Source: Strongylocentrotus purpuratus (taxonomy: Eukaryota; Echinodermata; Echinoidea; Camarodonta; Strongylocentrotidae). Taken from it: a stretch of DNA of 64,000 nt. The stretch spans positions 39,118,630-39,182,629 of the forward strand of contig NW_022145609.1 in assembly GCF_000002235.5 (NCBI RefSeq), given 5' to 3'. The position numbers were made by a program, and so were the translations under genes. Below, piece after piece: positions 45,401-54,157 of the stretch. The notes beneath the pieces are model-generated. The model saw only the letters and a program-made list of their open reading frames with translations. It ran no database searches and had not been told where the DNA came from. Position 1 is the first letter of the stretch, and the number at the start of each line of letters is the position of its first letter.

Positions 45401-48400
45401 CGCAACTGTTCACTGTCCCTTTCAATGATTCCTTATCAATTGTTGAATGTGTAATGGTAGAACAAGCAAAAACAAACTTGTGTAATTTCTTCCTTTTTCC
45501 AACTGCAAAATTACAGAAAACACGCATCAGCAAACTTAATGTTGTCGAAGACTGTAAATTATGGATTACGTAACGGGACATTATAACATGCACAAAGTAG
45601 CACATTATCTTAAAATATCAAGTTTTTGTCAGGATCTGATTTTCTTTTACCAACTCTGGCACACGAATGATAGGAAGGGCGGAGTACTAAATTTGAAAAG
45701 TTGTTTGATGCACTATCCCCCCAATACAATAAATGTTATAATTTACACTGAAATTTTTCCGGTAATTTGATATCTTGTAATATGTGAAACTGGTGCCTGG
45801 CCTCCAAAATTCCCCGCAGTGGAAGCGTGGCTCGGAGCATGGAAATTTAAAGCCAAGTGAAATGTTACACATCCCATTGTTACGCCATAGAACTCAGCTC
45901 ACAAATGCGTTTGAATAAATTACAAGAGTTTCCACCCCTTTCTTTCACCTCCCTGATTAAACTCTCCCCAAAGACATACAGACAGTTCATACAAGTTACA
46001 ACATGGAAAGCCTTTGCCCTGATTGCACCAAGTATCCAAGATCTTCTTCACCTTTTATATGCCACACAAACAATCTCCCAGTGCCACATTACATTTTTGT
46101 CATGGGATACATGGTGATATACACCGATTCGGGCGACTTCTGGTGGAAGTGCGCCCTCATAAGGTGACGCCATACCTGGGGGGCGTCTGACTGCAGCTAG
46201 CTAGCTTACATTGCAACGGGTATGCTATACCTATACCGAACCTCGCCCAGGCCGGCCAGGGTCGCTGCTCCGCTAGCTAGTAACCGCTCTCGAGCTCTCT
46301 GTACTGTCAGCTGGATCGGAGAAGCCCCCCAGTTATAGCGCCGCCACCGGCGGGCAGGTACATAAACCCTCCAAACCGAATCGGTGTATACTAAAGGTCC
46401 AAAGATTATCAACTGTTTCGAGGGCAAGATAATAATACATGTAATAAAATTCAGCTTTTATATAGCGCTTAATACATCTCGGATGTCTCTAAGCGCTTTG
46501 TACTATTACCCCAGTCATTGGATTCAGTGCTTGCCCGCACACACTATGTGCACAACCTCCACTCCATGGGGAGCATTCCAGCCAGACATTGCTTGACGCT
46601 CAAAAACTGTTTGACCAACAATGACAGTCGCAACCTACCGGGTACCCATTTTAACACATGGGTGGAGAGTAGCAGGTGTAGGTTAGTATCTTGCCAAAGG
46701 ATTTTCGTGCCGTGTCTGGAATCGAACCCTCAACCAGATTACTCTATACCAGTGTTTTAAAGGGGGTGTCATGGAGCTAATCAAGTTTGGTAATGTTGGT
46801 AAGTTTGCAAAGCCACTGTGTTGCACAAAACAATCCTTGAGATTATCAGACAGGCATCTTCTTATCCTTTATGCCTCAGTCACACCTGACCGACAACAAA
46901 ACCAGAGGAAACTAAATGCTACATTATTCTAAATGGTAAAACATTGGTTGGTTTAAAGTAGTCACCCGAAGAATCAAAAGTGTTTTGAATTGATGCAAAA
47001 TCCATATCATTGCGAAGGGGAATATAACAACTTCCCTCTTCAAAATATGTTTGGGGCCTGCAGTAATCATCTCTCAAAAATGTTAATTTTTACTTTTTTG
47101 AGATCCAGATATTCTGCTTTCAGAGGTCCTTAGAGCGTCAAGATTCATGACGTCTCATGCGAGACACAGCTAGCCAAAAAATTGACTAGTTTACGCCTTT
47201 CGGTTTCCCATGATATCTACAGTACAGTGTATATGATTTTTCGGCAAATTATTCATGTTTTTCAAGAGAAAATCTTCCATTCATGTATAATTTGTCTTCT
47301 TGTAAATTTTCTTCGAGTGACTACTTTAAAGTCAATTTAGAGCACATAAAGCTCATGCATACATACTTTAAAAGGTTCGATGAAGACCCCCTTCTAAAAT
47401 AGTTTGTGAGGAGCCCTATTTTATACCTCAGTCACACCAGCGTGACAAGTACCATGGCAACTACAGACAAAACTATAATAATAATAATGAAAACGTTGCT
47501 TATAATGCGCGTACCACCGAAGTCTCTAAGCGCTATAAATCTTACATTTTCCTGAATGGCCAATATTGGTTGGTTTAAAGATAAAGTTGGGTTCTGGTCA
47601 TGCGATTGCATTAATTGTGAAAGAAAAGTTGTGGAATCGATCAGAAAAGGTTGGTCATTGTAGCATATAAGTATTGGTGTGTACTGCAAACTGCAAAGTT
47701 CTAGAATCATCAAAATGATTTTTAAAAATTGGCACAGTCTTGGTCAAGTTACAAAGCACTGTTCACAGAAAGATGTATATGGGACTACACGAACATGTGG
47801 CATAAAAATTTGTCCCGATTTTTATGATATTACATGCCACATTAAGAATATTAAAGGCCAAGTCCACTCCAAATATAATTTGCTTTTAATAGATGCAGAA
47901 CAACAAGAGAAACAGAGCAAAACAAATTTGAGTAAAATCGGATAACTAATAATGAAGTTATGAATTTTGTTTAAAGTATGAAAAACTATGGAACTTAGAA
48001 AATCACTACAGAAATTGACAACTTGGTTCTCAGTTTGTGACGTCAATGCCTCACTATTTATCAATTGCTTTACATGTATGTATTTTCATCCCATTAATTT
48101 TCCTTTTATCCCCCAAAACTTGATTTCCACATACATGTATATGCCTTTGCCCAGGTCATATGATTATCGTATTGGGTGCATGACATTTCACAAAATCTTT
48201 TATGAACTTTGAAGAATTTATTCTATTTTCTGAATATTATATATTCATATCATTGATTTTTATAAAAATAGTTTATAAAAATTCACATTTTTCATGATTG
48301 AACTGAAAAAAATTACTCTATATTAGTGCGTCCACTCAAAAACATATCACTGTCAACATAACTTGGATGCTGGTGTGAGGAAATTGTAGGGACAAAAATT

Positions 48401-49833
48401 GGAAATTTATATTATCAATGTAAAGAAAACAATTACCGGTAGTTGATAGTGAGGCAATGACGTCACAGACTCATGAGTGAGTTGCAATGACGTCACATAC
48501 TCATGAGTGAGTACCCATATTTCTAATAATATTACACATTCGCGATTAAAAAAAAATTCCTCAAGAAAACTAAAAAATTTCCAGTCTCAGGTACCCCATG
48601 GTGATAAACTCATCCGAAGCATTGGTTAGAGCATTGGTGAATGGAAAAAAGTGATTTTTCAGTTTTTTTTCTCAACATTTGGAAATCCTTGAGAGGTGGG
48701 TTTTAAAGGGGTGTAAACTGATGAGACTTCCTGTCTTTCCCCTGGCCTAACTCGGGGCCAATTGGGTATAATACGACTACGGAACCAACCGCAGCAATCA
48801 TGCAACATACGCGAAACCGAAGCGTGAGGTGAACTTCGGTCTGTTTCGTGAACGCTGACCATGTAGAGATTAAGTCGCTGACTACCGTTAATCAAGTCCA
48901 TTTGTTTAAGCGCAGTTGTCCAAAAAGGGATGTAGATGGCGTTCCCCTGTATTCATCAGATTACACCACCTTTAAAACCCAGGAGAGCGTAAAGCATTTC
49001 TCTTCTAGGGCGTCTCCCAGAATCCAGGCTATTTCAAACCAAAAATGATCTATTTAACAGGTGTCAGGCGGGTAGATCTATCGAACTATTAAATCTGTAA
49101 CATGACAGAGGGCTGAATCCTTTCCAATATATCTCTCTCAGCAAGTTCTTGTCAATTTACAAACTGGAACAGTTTTGCTTTGTACCGGTATATTTTACAT
49201 GAATAATTGGTGATTCCATCCAATCAACAGTACCGCAATGCAAACAGAAAACTCTTAAGCATAAGTATTTAATGTCAGATTTAATGAGAGGCCCAATTTA
49301 CAATTCAATTGGAAAATCCATCTGTTAATAAATAATTAAATATGCATGTACAGTGTAGATCTAGGCCTACATTATGTGACACTGTAGTCTTGAGATGAGA
49401 GAGGGACAAGATCTATTCTATTTCTAGAGTCTAGACCTACAATTATAAATTAATCATCAACATCTAAAAACATAGGGTCTACTTTTGTCTTAAAATAATA
49501 TTTCAACGTTCATTTCAATAATTTCATAAACACTCACATATCTAACATCTCAGACACTACTACCGCCACTGGTCTACACATCAATTAATTAATTGGTTCC
49601 CTATGCCTATGGACCCCCAATACAGCCAGATGGAGTACTAACAGGTGTGTACTGTATGTGTGTATTACGAGTGTGTGGTATTGTGTACATGAACCTGTAG
49701 ATTGAGGGTGCACGATACAATGTCATTATAACAAAAAATAAACGATTATCTTACCATTTGTGTTACCGTAAGTGATGGAAACCAGATAAAACCACAGAAG
49801 TGGAATAGCTGCAACATATAATCGCCACATCAT
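29018..49833 (-). CDS. musk: MuSK-like receptor tyrosine kinase (ten exons)
   Basis: Ten exons join in frame with GT-AG sites to a 916-residue single-pass receptor. Order: signal peptide (1-23), Ser/Thr-rich stalk (27-185), Ig1 (about 190-281), Ig2 (about 284-370), ten-Cys Frizzled-type CRD (about 373-500), short linker, TM helix (555-580), juxtamembrane, kinase (about 629-902). Kinase motifs: GEGAFG 635-640, VAVK Lys662, Glu679, HRD 766-768, DFG 786-788, APE 813-815. RNN-x-IY-x-KDIGEGAFGRVF places the kinase with MuSK rather than Trk or ROR, and the absence of a kringle argues against ROR. In vertebrates MuSK organises neuromuscular synapses with agrin/LRP4 and binds Wnt through the CRD. Odd points: only two Ig domains, a long stalk, NLMY for NPxY, and no activation-loop tyrosine trio. 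Intron 1 is 10.9 kb. Confidence 0.88.
30614..30637 (-). CDS. musk: MuSK-like exon 9: 24-nt micro-exon
   Basis: Eight codons (NDTSLPTT with the boundary codon), phase 1/1, between a TTTTACAG acceptor and a GTGAGT donor. Adds to the Thr/Pro-rich linker between CRD and membrane. It can be skipped in frame, so alternative use is possible. Supported only by splice-site quality and phase. Confidence 0.6.
31339..31565 (-). mobile_element. tRNA-derived SINE in intron 8
   Basis: Inverted relative to 27105. Has an (AAT)n tail at 31341-31361, a TATATAGCG block, TACCCATTTAACACCTGGGT, GTCTTGTCAAAGGACATTGG and GGGACTCGAA (B-box-like). Ends just before exon 8. Confidence 0.7.
31577..31728 (-). CDS. musk: MuSK-like exon 8: Frizzled-type CRD, second part
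   Basis: 152 nt, phase 2 in and 1 out. EDCEIVQSMCPEWAQLVNRF then SSCENLPENDC supplies the last four cysteines (C-x5-C later C-x6-C). No kringle follows, unlike ROR receptors. Acceptor TTTGTAG, donor GTAAGT. Confidence 0.87.
32239..32667. repeat. Foldback and short tandem repeats in intron 7
   Basis: GGGCATTAGTAAGAATTACC (about 32239) pairs with GGTAATTTTACTAATGCCC (about 32360) around a 60-nt loop. Next are three copies of a 22-nt unit (TTATGTTTTATTTGTTTTAT). A second inverted pair, GCATACATGCCAAC (about 32470) and GTTGGCATGTATGC (about 32655), bounds a 200-bp MITE-like block. Confidence 0.6.
33022..33270 (-). CDS. musk: MuSK-like exon 7: Frizzled-type CRD, first part
   Basis: 249 nt, phase 2/2. 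Contains YCAAYNGATCHNQL, DCQAGIRELLCHATHPKCQ and ICK: six of the ten CRD cysteines with the usual spacing. In the family this domain binds Wnt ligands. Acceptor TCATCAG, donor GTAAGT. Confidence 0.88.
33830..34020 (+). repeat. Dispersed 250-bp repeat in intron 6
   Basis: Shares TAGTCCCATATACA, AGTGCTTGTAACTTTA, CTGGGCCAAATTTCTT and CAATACAATTGCATGACC with 43435-43710 (same orientation) and 47565-47850 (inverted). Confidence 0.7.
34065..34204 (-). CDS. musk: MuSK-like exon 6: second half of Ig2
   Basis: 140 nt, phase 0 in and 2 out. EMIVINVTQSATYSCFYRNV completes Ig2 (A-x-Y-x-C motif), ending KYGVVTVTGVRPR as the last strand. Acceptor TTTGTAG, donor GTAAGT. The exon leads directly into the CRD exon; no third Ig domain is found. 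Confidence 0.88.
34461..34733 (-). mobile_element. tRNA-derived SINE in intron 5
   Basis: Reverse strand starts with a tRNA-like head: A box TGGCTCAGTCAGTAGAGCG, anticodon-loop-like CTCACAA, B box GGTTCGAACCC. A body follows with GGCGCTGCTCAGTGGCTGCC and a (TTATTA)n tail at about 34462-34490. A different family from the 27-kb SINE. Confidence 0.8.
35132..35262 (-). CDS. musk: MuSK-like exon 5: first half of Ig2
   Basis: 131 nt, phase 1 in and 0 out. APTIVKGPGNHSVGYGQLLN then LSCTVEASPPPRVAWFKNTE: B-strand Cys and C-strand Trp of the second Ig domain, with an NLS glycosylation site. Donor GTAAGT. Confidence 0.88.
35375..35570. mobile_element. Pogo/mariner-like MITE in intron 4
   Basis: 196 bp between TA dinucleotides (35373-35374, 35571-35572). 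Ends CAGTGAAACCTGTCTATAA and its inverted form ...AGGTTTGACTG. Repeated internal GGTCTTTATAGACAGGTGG-like blocks. TA target and CAGT ends fit Tc1/mariner-pogo. Confidence 0.7.
35767..35859 (-). CDS. musk: MuSK-like exon 4: second half of Ig1
   Basis: 31 codons, phase 1/1: EHAGVYTCVVENQFGKT carries the D-x-G-x-Y-x-C-type end of the Ig fold, then SPPVHLVVL as the G strand. Acceptor TTTACAG, donor GTAAGT. Confidence 0.88.
36476..36670. mobile_element. Pogo/mariner-like MITE in intron 3
   Basis: Sister of 35375-35570: CAGTCAAACCTGTCTATAAA to AGGTTTGACTG between TA sites. It carries an internal tandem TAGACAGGTGGCCTTTC. 0.9 kb from its sister in the same gene. Confidence 0.7.
36752..36946 (-). 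CDS. musk: MuSK-like exon 3: first half of Ig1
   Basis: 65 codons, phase 1/1. Contains VELGDDVRLRCHVDPG and WWKFNGIPIG, the B-strand Cys and C-strand Trp of an I-set Ig domain. Acceptor ATGCAG, donor GTACGA (a weak but usable donor). Confidence 0.85.
37038..37350 (-). mobile_element. tRNA-derived SINE in intron 2
   Basis: (ATA)n tail at 37040-37050, TATATAGCAC, CTCTCAAAGCG, CCCTGGGGAGCATTCCAGCC, CCGGGTACCCATTTAACACC, GGCAAACATAGATCAATGTC and GTGGGACTTGAACCC (B-box-like). Full-length family member. Confidence 0.75.
37537..37678. repeat. Short TIR element in intron 2
   Basis: Ends GGGCCCCATTTCACAAA and CTTTGTGAAACACCCCCC are imperfect inverted repeats; inner GTCAT...ATGAC blocks also pair. 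Same family as 44139-44438. Confidence 0.55.
38417..38893 (-). CDS. musk: MuSK-like exon 2: Ser/Thr-rich stalk
   Basis: 159 codons, phase 1 at both ends (acceptor CCTTGCAG, donor GTAAGA). Very rich in Ser, Thr and Asn (SNTNNSTDASPS, RSTSSRSTILSES), with NxS/T sites (NNS, NQT). No Cys and no Ig motif. It resembles a mucin-type O-glycosylated spacer. Vertebrate MuSK has no such segment before Ig1. The phase-1/1 exon can be skipped without a frame change. Confidence 0.75.
40676..40722. repeat. Perfect 20-bp inverted repeat with 7-nt loop
   Basis: GGCGCATTTATACCGGTATG, a CACAACT loop, then the exact complement. No mismatch. Confidence 0.9.
42112..42210 (-). mobile_element. SINE-like fragment in intron 1
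   Basis: (AAT)n followed by TATAGCGCGTGGGGCCACCT and CATGGTGCTTAGAGAAA; resembles the 3' end of the TATAGCGC repeat families in this window. Confidence 0.4.
42392..42425. repeat. (TA)n microsatellite
   Basis: About 16 TA dinucleotides in a row in intron 1. Confidence 0.9.
42858..42936 (+). repeat. GGGGGAAAA minisatellite
   Basis: Eight to nine 9-nt units with G runs of five. Four or more G runs on the plus strand allow a G-quadruplex. Plus is the template strand for the receptor gene. Confidence 0.9.
43435..43710 (+). repeat. Dispersed 250-bp repeat, intron 1 copy 1
   Basis: Starts near TGCCTTAATATTCTA and includes TTTTATGCCACATGTTCGTG, CCAGAACCTTGCAATACACA and ACATGACCAGAACTCAACAT. The inverted copy lies 3.9 kb away at 47565-47850. 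Confidence 0.8.
44139..44438. mobile_element. 300-bp short-TIR element in intron 1
   Basis: Imperfect terminal inverted repeats of about 25 bp: GGGGTGTTTCACAAAGAT then CCTAAGT at the left; ACTTAGAATCTTTGTGAAAC then ACTCCCC at the right. AT-rich interior with AAGTTGGACTT and AAGTCCAACTTA, another inverted pair. Confidence 0.7.
45005..45965. repeat. Dispersed 0.7-kb repeat, copy 2
   Basis: Same orientation as 25225-25965. Interrupted by a LINE tail at 45138-45388. Small indels make its short frames differ from the other copy. Confidence 0.75.
45138..45388 (-). mobile_element. 5'-truncated LINE 3' end
   Basis: On the minus strand: a TGGGAGCCAGGGGAGTAC hairpin-forming stretch, then AT-rich UTR, then GACAATAAAGAAATTCAATT. 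Absent at the equivalent point (about 25362) of the other repeat copy, so it is an insertion into ACATCAGAAAATGG. Confidence 0.7.
46118..46390. mobile_element. CpG-rich 273-bp TIR element in intron 1
   Basis: TATACACCGATTCGG at the left is exactly inverted at the right (CCGAATCGGTGTATA); the TATA ends allow a TA target duplication. The interior is unusually CpG-rich (GCGCCGCCACCGGCGGGC). Confidence 0.7.
46434..46737 (-). mobile_element. tRNA-derived SINE in intron 1
   Basis: TTATATAGCGCTTAATACAT, TAAGCGCTTTGTACTATTAC, CATGGGGAGCATTCCAGCC, CCGGGTACCCATTTTAACAC and TGGAATCGAACCCTC (B-box-like). Full-length family member. Confidence 0.75.
47565..47850 (-). repeat. Dispersed 250-bp repeat, intron 1 copy 2 (inverted)
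   Basis: Complementary to 43435-43710 over its length (GTTCTGGTCATGCGATTGCA, TCTAGAATCATCAAAATGAT, GGGACTACACGAACATGTGG). The two could pair in the pre-mRNA. Confidence 0.8.
47855..48520. repeat. Dispersed repeat with TGACGTCA sites
   Basis: AAAGGCCAAGTCCACTCC, AAAATCGGATAACTAATAAT and GTGACGTCAATGCCTCAC resemble a common marine-invertebrate repeat. At 48454-48513 a 30-bp unit (GCAATGACGTCACAGACTCA plus TGAGTGAGTT) is tandemly duplicated. The CRE-like TGACGTCA palindrome occurs three times. Confidence 0.5.
49755..49833 (-). CDS. musk: MuSK-like exon 1: signal peptide
   Basis: Codes for MMWRLYVAAIPLLWFYLVSI then TYGNTN and the first base of the next codon (phase 1). It has a charged n-region, a hydrophobic core of about 16 residues and a small c-region, with cleavage likely after TYG. 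The donor is GTAAGA. An overlapping ATG at 49837 is in another frame and gives no signal sequence. The two tandem ATGs at 49833 and 49830 fit a start. Confidence 0.75.
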
Positions 49834-51087
49834 ACATATTGTCAGTCGAGCTAGCCTGCTAGCAACACCAAAAACTCCATCAATTTGGTATAATTTCACG
49901 CTGCATACCTCAATATGGCGACTACCATGAATATAATACTGTACGAATCATATCGTAAACATGTAGGACTAGTCCATTATTCAAAAGGTGTAATGAGTTA
50001 CCTTATATTCTGTAGATGGGATATAAATATATTAGTTTCAATCTTAATTTAAATATATTGATTTCATTCAAAGCAGAAATTATGTTTCTGTATTATTTAT
50101 TGGAAAAATATCGTTATTTTGAACGAAAATAATATCAAATTTTTGTACCTTTATCCTCATTAAAATTTGGAGTAAGCCAGCCGCAAAGGTAAGAGGTGTG
50201 AAATTCGCCGTCCCTTTGACATGCAAATAATGCGCAGACCGCAGTCGTCCAATTTCGTTGTACGCAGTAAACAAGTTTACAGATTTCTTTTACTGAAACA
50301 TATAGCAGATAAAGGATATTAGTAAATTAGGAACTATTAGGTTATTAGGCCTTAATTTGACGGTAAATAAAACCCAGGTGTGGTGTAGATATACACTCTT
50401 CGTGTATTCATTGAGCCCAATAACGTTCGTTTCTATTCACAGATAACTGAACCGTTAAAAAAAGCTTTTCTAGGCAATTTGTTTCTGTAAATACGTATTA
50501 CATTTTAAACATGGCATTTTCTAAAAATCATAACAATTTTAGAGATCATTGACCTAATTTATCTTAACCTGATGTCAACTTATAAATGTAAAAACATAGA
50601 TGAAATAGTAATAGTATATTAGTAACAATAATTGTTGATTGATTAATGATCATTATGTATATAATCCTATCGGGTATATTACGTGGACATCATAAAGATC
50701 CTAACCCTAATCCTAAACTCTAACCATAACTTGTCTGTAGAATTCTTGTCCTCCTAATGACAATGTCTTCTTAATGACTCACTTTTCACTCCAAATGTCC
50801 GTCTAATGACGCCTTAAGTAATAGGCCTTCTATGGAACTTATTAACGTTAAGAGGACACGAAATAATAATTGTCCTCCTAATGAATTCATTCCAATGCCC
50901 TCACCTCCCTGGTCTAATGATGCCTTTAGTAAAATACATCTACATAAAATTGTTACTTATGACTCCTTTTCTAAAAGTCTAGAGTGAGAGATATGAAGAA
51001 AATGAGGTAATATCTCAACGTCATTTTCCTCGCAAAGGTGAAGCCACGGTCGTTATGATAAGAAACATTACTTTCTCCCCCCCCCCC

Positions 51088-51178
<91 letters not shown>

Positions 51179-51863
51179 GTTCGCCCCCCTCCCGGAACCC
51201 TGGCGATTTTTTTTTTTGTAAAGAAAAAGCAGGCGAAGAACCAAGTTTGGTAAGCTTTGTTTCACTTTCAGTGGGTCGCAACATGCATGGTGTATCACGA
51301 TTCCTTTGTTTTGTGCTTGCCCCCTTGCCCATAAAGCAGTATTCGCCATTTATATGCCCAACTCGAACCGCGTTGGCCCAAATGGAAAGTTCGGTGGAAA
51401 GCGCTATATATTGTTATTCTTATTTTAACGGGGCACTATAGTGGGGGCCAGTGTGTACCCCCCCCCCCCCCACGTGACCCTTTCACGTCGCCCGCCCTCA
51501 TTGATCTGCTCTATATTGGTTTGGGGAAAAACAACAACAAACTAACAAACATTTTCTGAAGACGGTAAACTAGGGACTAGGCATACCTCTTCTAAAGTAA
51601 CCTCACCCAAATAGATTTACAACCTTGAAATAAGCTCACATAATAAGCGATGGCGTAGCGTATCCGCGGGGCCCTTGAATAATGAGGGCGGGGTTCCTAT
51701 ATAGTCTTACGATATTTATTTTAAGCAAGGAGGGTGATGGAGTTATTGCATTAGGGGTAGAGGAGAAAGAGAAAGAGAAGAGAAAGGTAAATTTCTCTTC
51801 TCATTGTTTTTTATGTTTTGATTGTTCATCTTCCCATCCGCGCCCCTCACCCCCCCCCCCCCC

Positions 51864-51916
<53 letters not shown>

Positions 51917-53156
51917 CTCCCCTCTTTCCCTCTCTAATTGAGAGTGAAACAAAATATGATTAATACCCCAGTCATACCAAAGAAACCGACACCAGATCGA
52001 TCAAACAATGACCCTATATACCCCAATGTTAGTCTGTTTGAAGTCGATGTGGAGTAGGTCTGGCGGTGGGACTGAGATATCAGATGGGCGTGGACCCGAA
52101 AACTGGTCACTCCCACTGCGACTGGGCAGATTATTTGAATACGGTGAATCGTGTGCATTGCTTTAATACCGTAGAATAAAAAAATGGCGCAAACTATACA
52201 ACTCCACCTTTAAAACACCATTATCTATACTTGAAAAGAAGGAATTTGATGAACGTGACCGTCTGGTGACACTCATTAATGCCTCACCTTCAATCCATTA
52301 GAGTTTCTAAACAAAAATAAAGCTACCATCATCATGCTAAATTTCGAGCCTTTCTATAACAATCAACCACCAAACTGTAAATAATTCTCGCATTTTTGTT
52401 GCTTTTCAACTTTTAAATATTATGAGATTATTTCGCCCTTATATCTGACGGCGCCTCACAATCACCGACATAATTATTTTTTCGAAAAGTCATGACTACA
52501 TATTGTGCACTCTTGCGACTTCTAATTGGATTTTTAAAAACATGTTTACTAATTTATTTTAGGCGGCAAAGCTCCAGATTTCTTCTGATTTTGAACTATT
52601 CAAGGCCCTGTTTATCCCAAAACTCACAGGTTTCCGCATTGTTGGCATTCCAGCCGACCCACCTTTTTATTTTGCTCTTGACGGAGGCTGTCAAAAAATG
52701 ATAATGATGCCGGTAGTGAAAGGATGTTTTCATTTTTGTTACAAAAACGAGGAATGTGTAATATTTATGATCGTCATAGCTTGCCCTTTCTTTAAAACAC
52801 TTTGAACAATAACTTGCGAGTGCCACTTTCGAAAATTGTGTCCGATTTGCCTCCTCTTTGTAATGACGGTCTGTTTGTTTAAAACAGTTATTGTTTGGAG
52901 GCTTACCTGTCAGGGGCATGCATATCACGGGTCTAGAAACGAAGGGGCACCGATGTCAGTTCATGATGAGGGTGGGGGGGGGGGCACCAGTACCTACTCG
53001 GTGTATGAAATGCAAGGGAACTATAGGCGAGAGAACAATAGGTTTTGACTGCTTTTCATGTTGCCTTTCCAACTTCCGATCTTCTGAACTCAACCGATAC
53101 TGTTTCCAAATAATTGTTCATGTAGCAAAACTGAGCTGACTAACTATAAAGTATTA
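49834..53156. other. Upstream region of the MuSK-like gene and intergenic DNA
   Basis: Probable 5' UTR and promoter of the receptor lie in 49834-50300, but no core element is certain. A TATATTTATA stretch on the minus strand near 50020-50032 is 190 bases before the ATG. 50690-50940 repeats short CTAATGAC-like words. CT microsatellites at 51091-51178 and 51866-51914 and C runs near 51458 and 51850 produce long artefactual frames. No gene is supported. Confidence 0.45.
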
Positions 53157-53164
53157 CTCTCTAG

Positions 53165-53560
53165 CAGGCGCGTACACTCTTATTTCCACGGAGTCAAATT
53201 TCACTCTAAATGGCGTCAGCTGGGAGTCAACTCTATTCCTAGTTAAAGTGACACGGATTCCGAATCAATTTGACTCGGATCGTGTGGCATCAGCTGAGAA
53301 TTGACTCAATTCAGAGTCAAGATGACTCCTTTTCCGTGTCACTTTAACTAGGAATAGAGTTGACTCCCAGCTGACGCCATTCAGAGTCAAATTTGACTCC
53401 GTGGAAATAAGAGTGTACGCAGGGGGTAGTTTGGGGGTTAACCCCCCCCCCCCCTTCGAGTTTTTTTTATGTGTATGTTTAATGTATGTTTTTTTGGAAC
53501 CCCCCCCCCCCCTTTTGATTTTAAAACCACCCCTTGAAAAAAATCCTGCGTACGCCACTG
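53165..53560. mobile_element. hAT non-autonomous element with 8-bp target duplication
   Basis: CTCTCTAG at 53157-53164 and 53561-53568. Ends CAGGCGCGTACGCAGG (once the nested element is removed) and CCTGCGTACGCCACTG are inverted. Interior of C/G runs separated by AT-rich sequence. The same family appears truncated at 10456 and 19608. Confidence 0.85.
53176..53414. mobile_element. 239-bp foldback element nested in the hAT terminus
   Basis: GTAC at 53172-53175 and 53415-53418 (target duplication; the empty form GCGCGTACGCAGG is seen at 10459 and 19610). Inverted arms of about 82 bp beginning ACTCTTATTTCCACGGAGTC, with only two mismatches. A spacer of about 75 bp with GACTC words separates them. 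Confidence 0.88.
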
Positions 53561-53568
53561 CTCTCTAG

Positions 53569-54157
53569 CGCCCGTCTCTCGATCTGTTCACCCTCTTTTT
53601 ATTACCGCGACTGGACTGCTTTGATGACCTGAAGAAACCATGTTCATAACAATGCATACACTGTCTCAGTCTCTCTTTCTCCACCCCTTTCCTTCTCTTT
53701 TGAACTCTCAGCTTTCTTTCTCCTCACCTTTTTCCTTTCCCCTCCTTATTATTCTACACCCACCTTTCACTTCATTGCCCCTACCCCCTCCTCCCCCCCT
53801 CTCTCTCTCTCTCTCTCTCTCTATATCCATCTCTCTCTTTCTATCCATCTCTCTCTTTCTATCTATCTCTCTCTATCACCCTCTTCCTATCTCTTTCCCT
53901 CTTCTCAATTATCTCTCTCTGCCTTTATCTCTCACTCCGTGTCTCTTTAATATTTCGTGTGTTGGCCTGATTATTGATTTTATTTGTAATTTTCGTTTTG
54001 CTTGTACTCTTTTTCTTTTGACATTCTATGTACAGTCATGTATATAACTATATTTGTTTGCATTATATTTCTTTTGATCTTTTGTAATTTGTTGTATACA
54101 ATATTATTGTTAGCATTCCTTTATAATATATTGTATTATTCAAGTTGTATACATAAG
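53569..54157. other. Non-genic, pyrimidine-rich
   Basis: CT/TATC low-complexity DNA at 53650-53940 gives a long Ser/Leu-rich frame with no biological support. Confidence 0.5.

Larger units (their letters stand above)
38894..49754 (-). other. Intron 1 of the MuSK-like gene (10.9 kb)
   Basis: GT-AG intron, phase 1, separating the signal-peptide exon from the stalk exon. No further in-frame Ig-like exon was found in it. It is dense in TACATGTA and TACCGGTA palindromes (39.3-43.8 kb) and contains SINEs, short TIR elements, a LINE tail and microsatellites, listed separately. Stretches with no feature I can name: 38894-40660, 40730-42090, 46740-47430, 48520-49754. Confidence 0.7.

Noticed and set aside
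50695..50725. Telomere-like CCTAACCCTAATCC stretch
   Set aside because: Only about two degenerate units; too short for an interstitial telomere array.
51055..51441. Long Ser/Leu or Arg/Glu frames at the CT microsatellites (also near 51.7-51.96 and 53.64-54.05 kb)
   Set aside because: Composition artefacts of (CT)n; reading frames exist on both strands.
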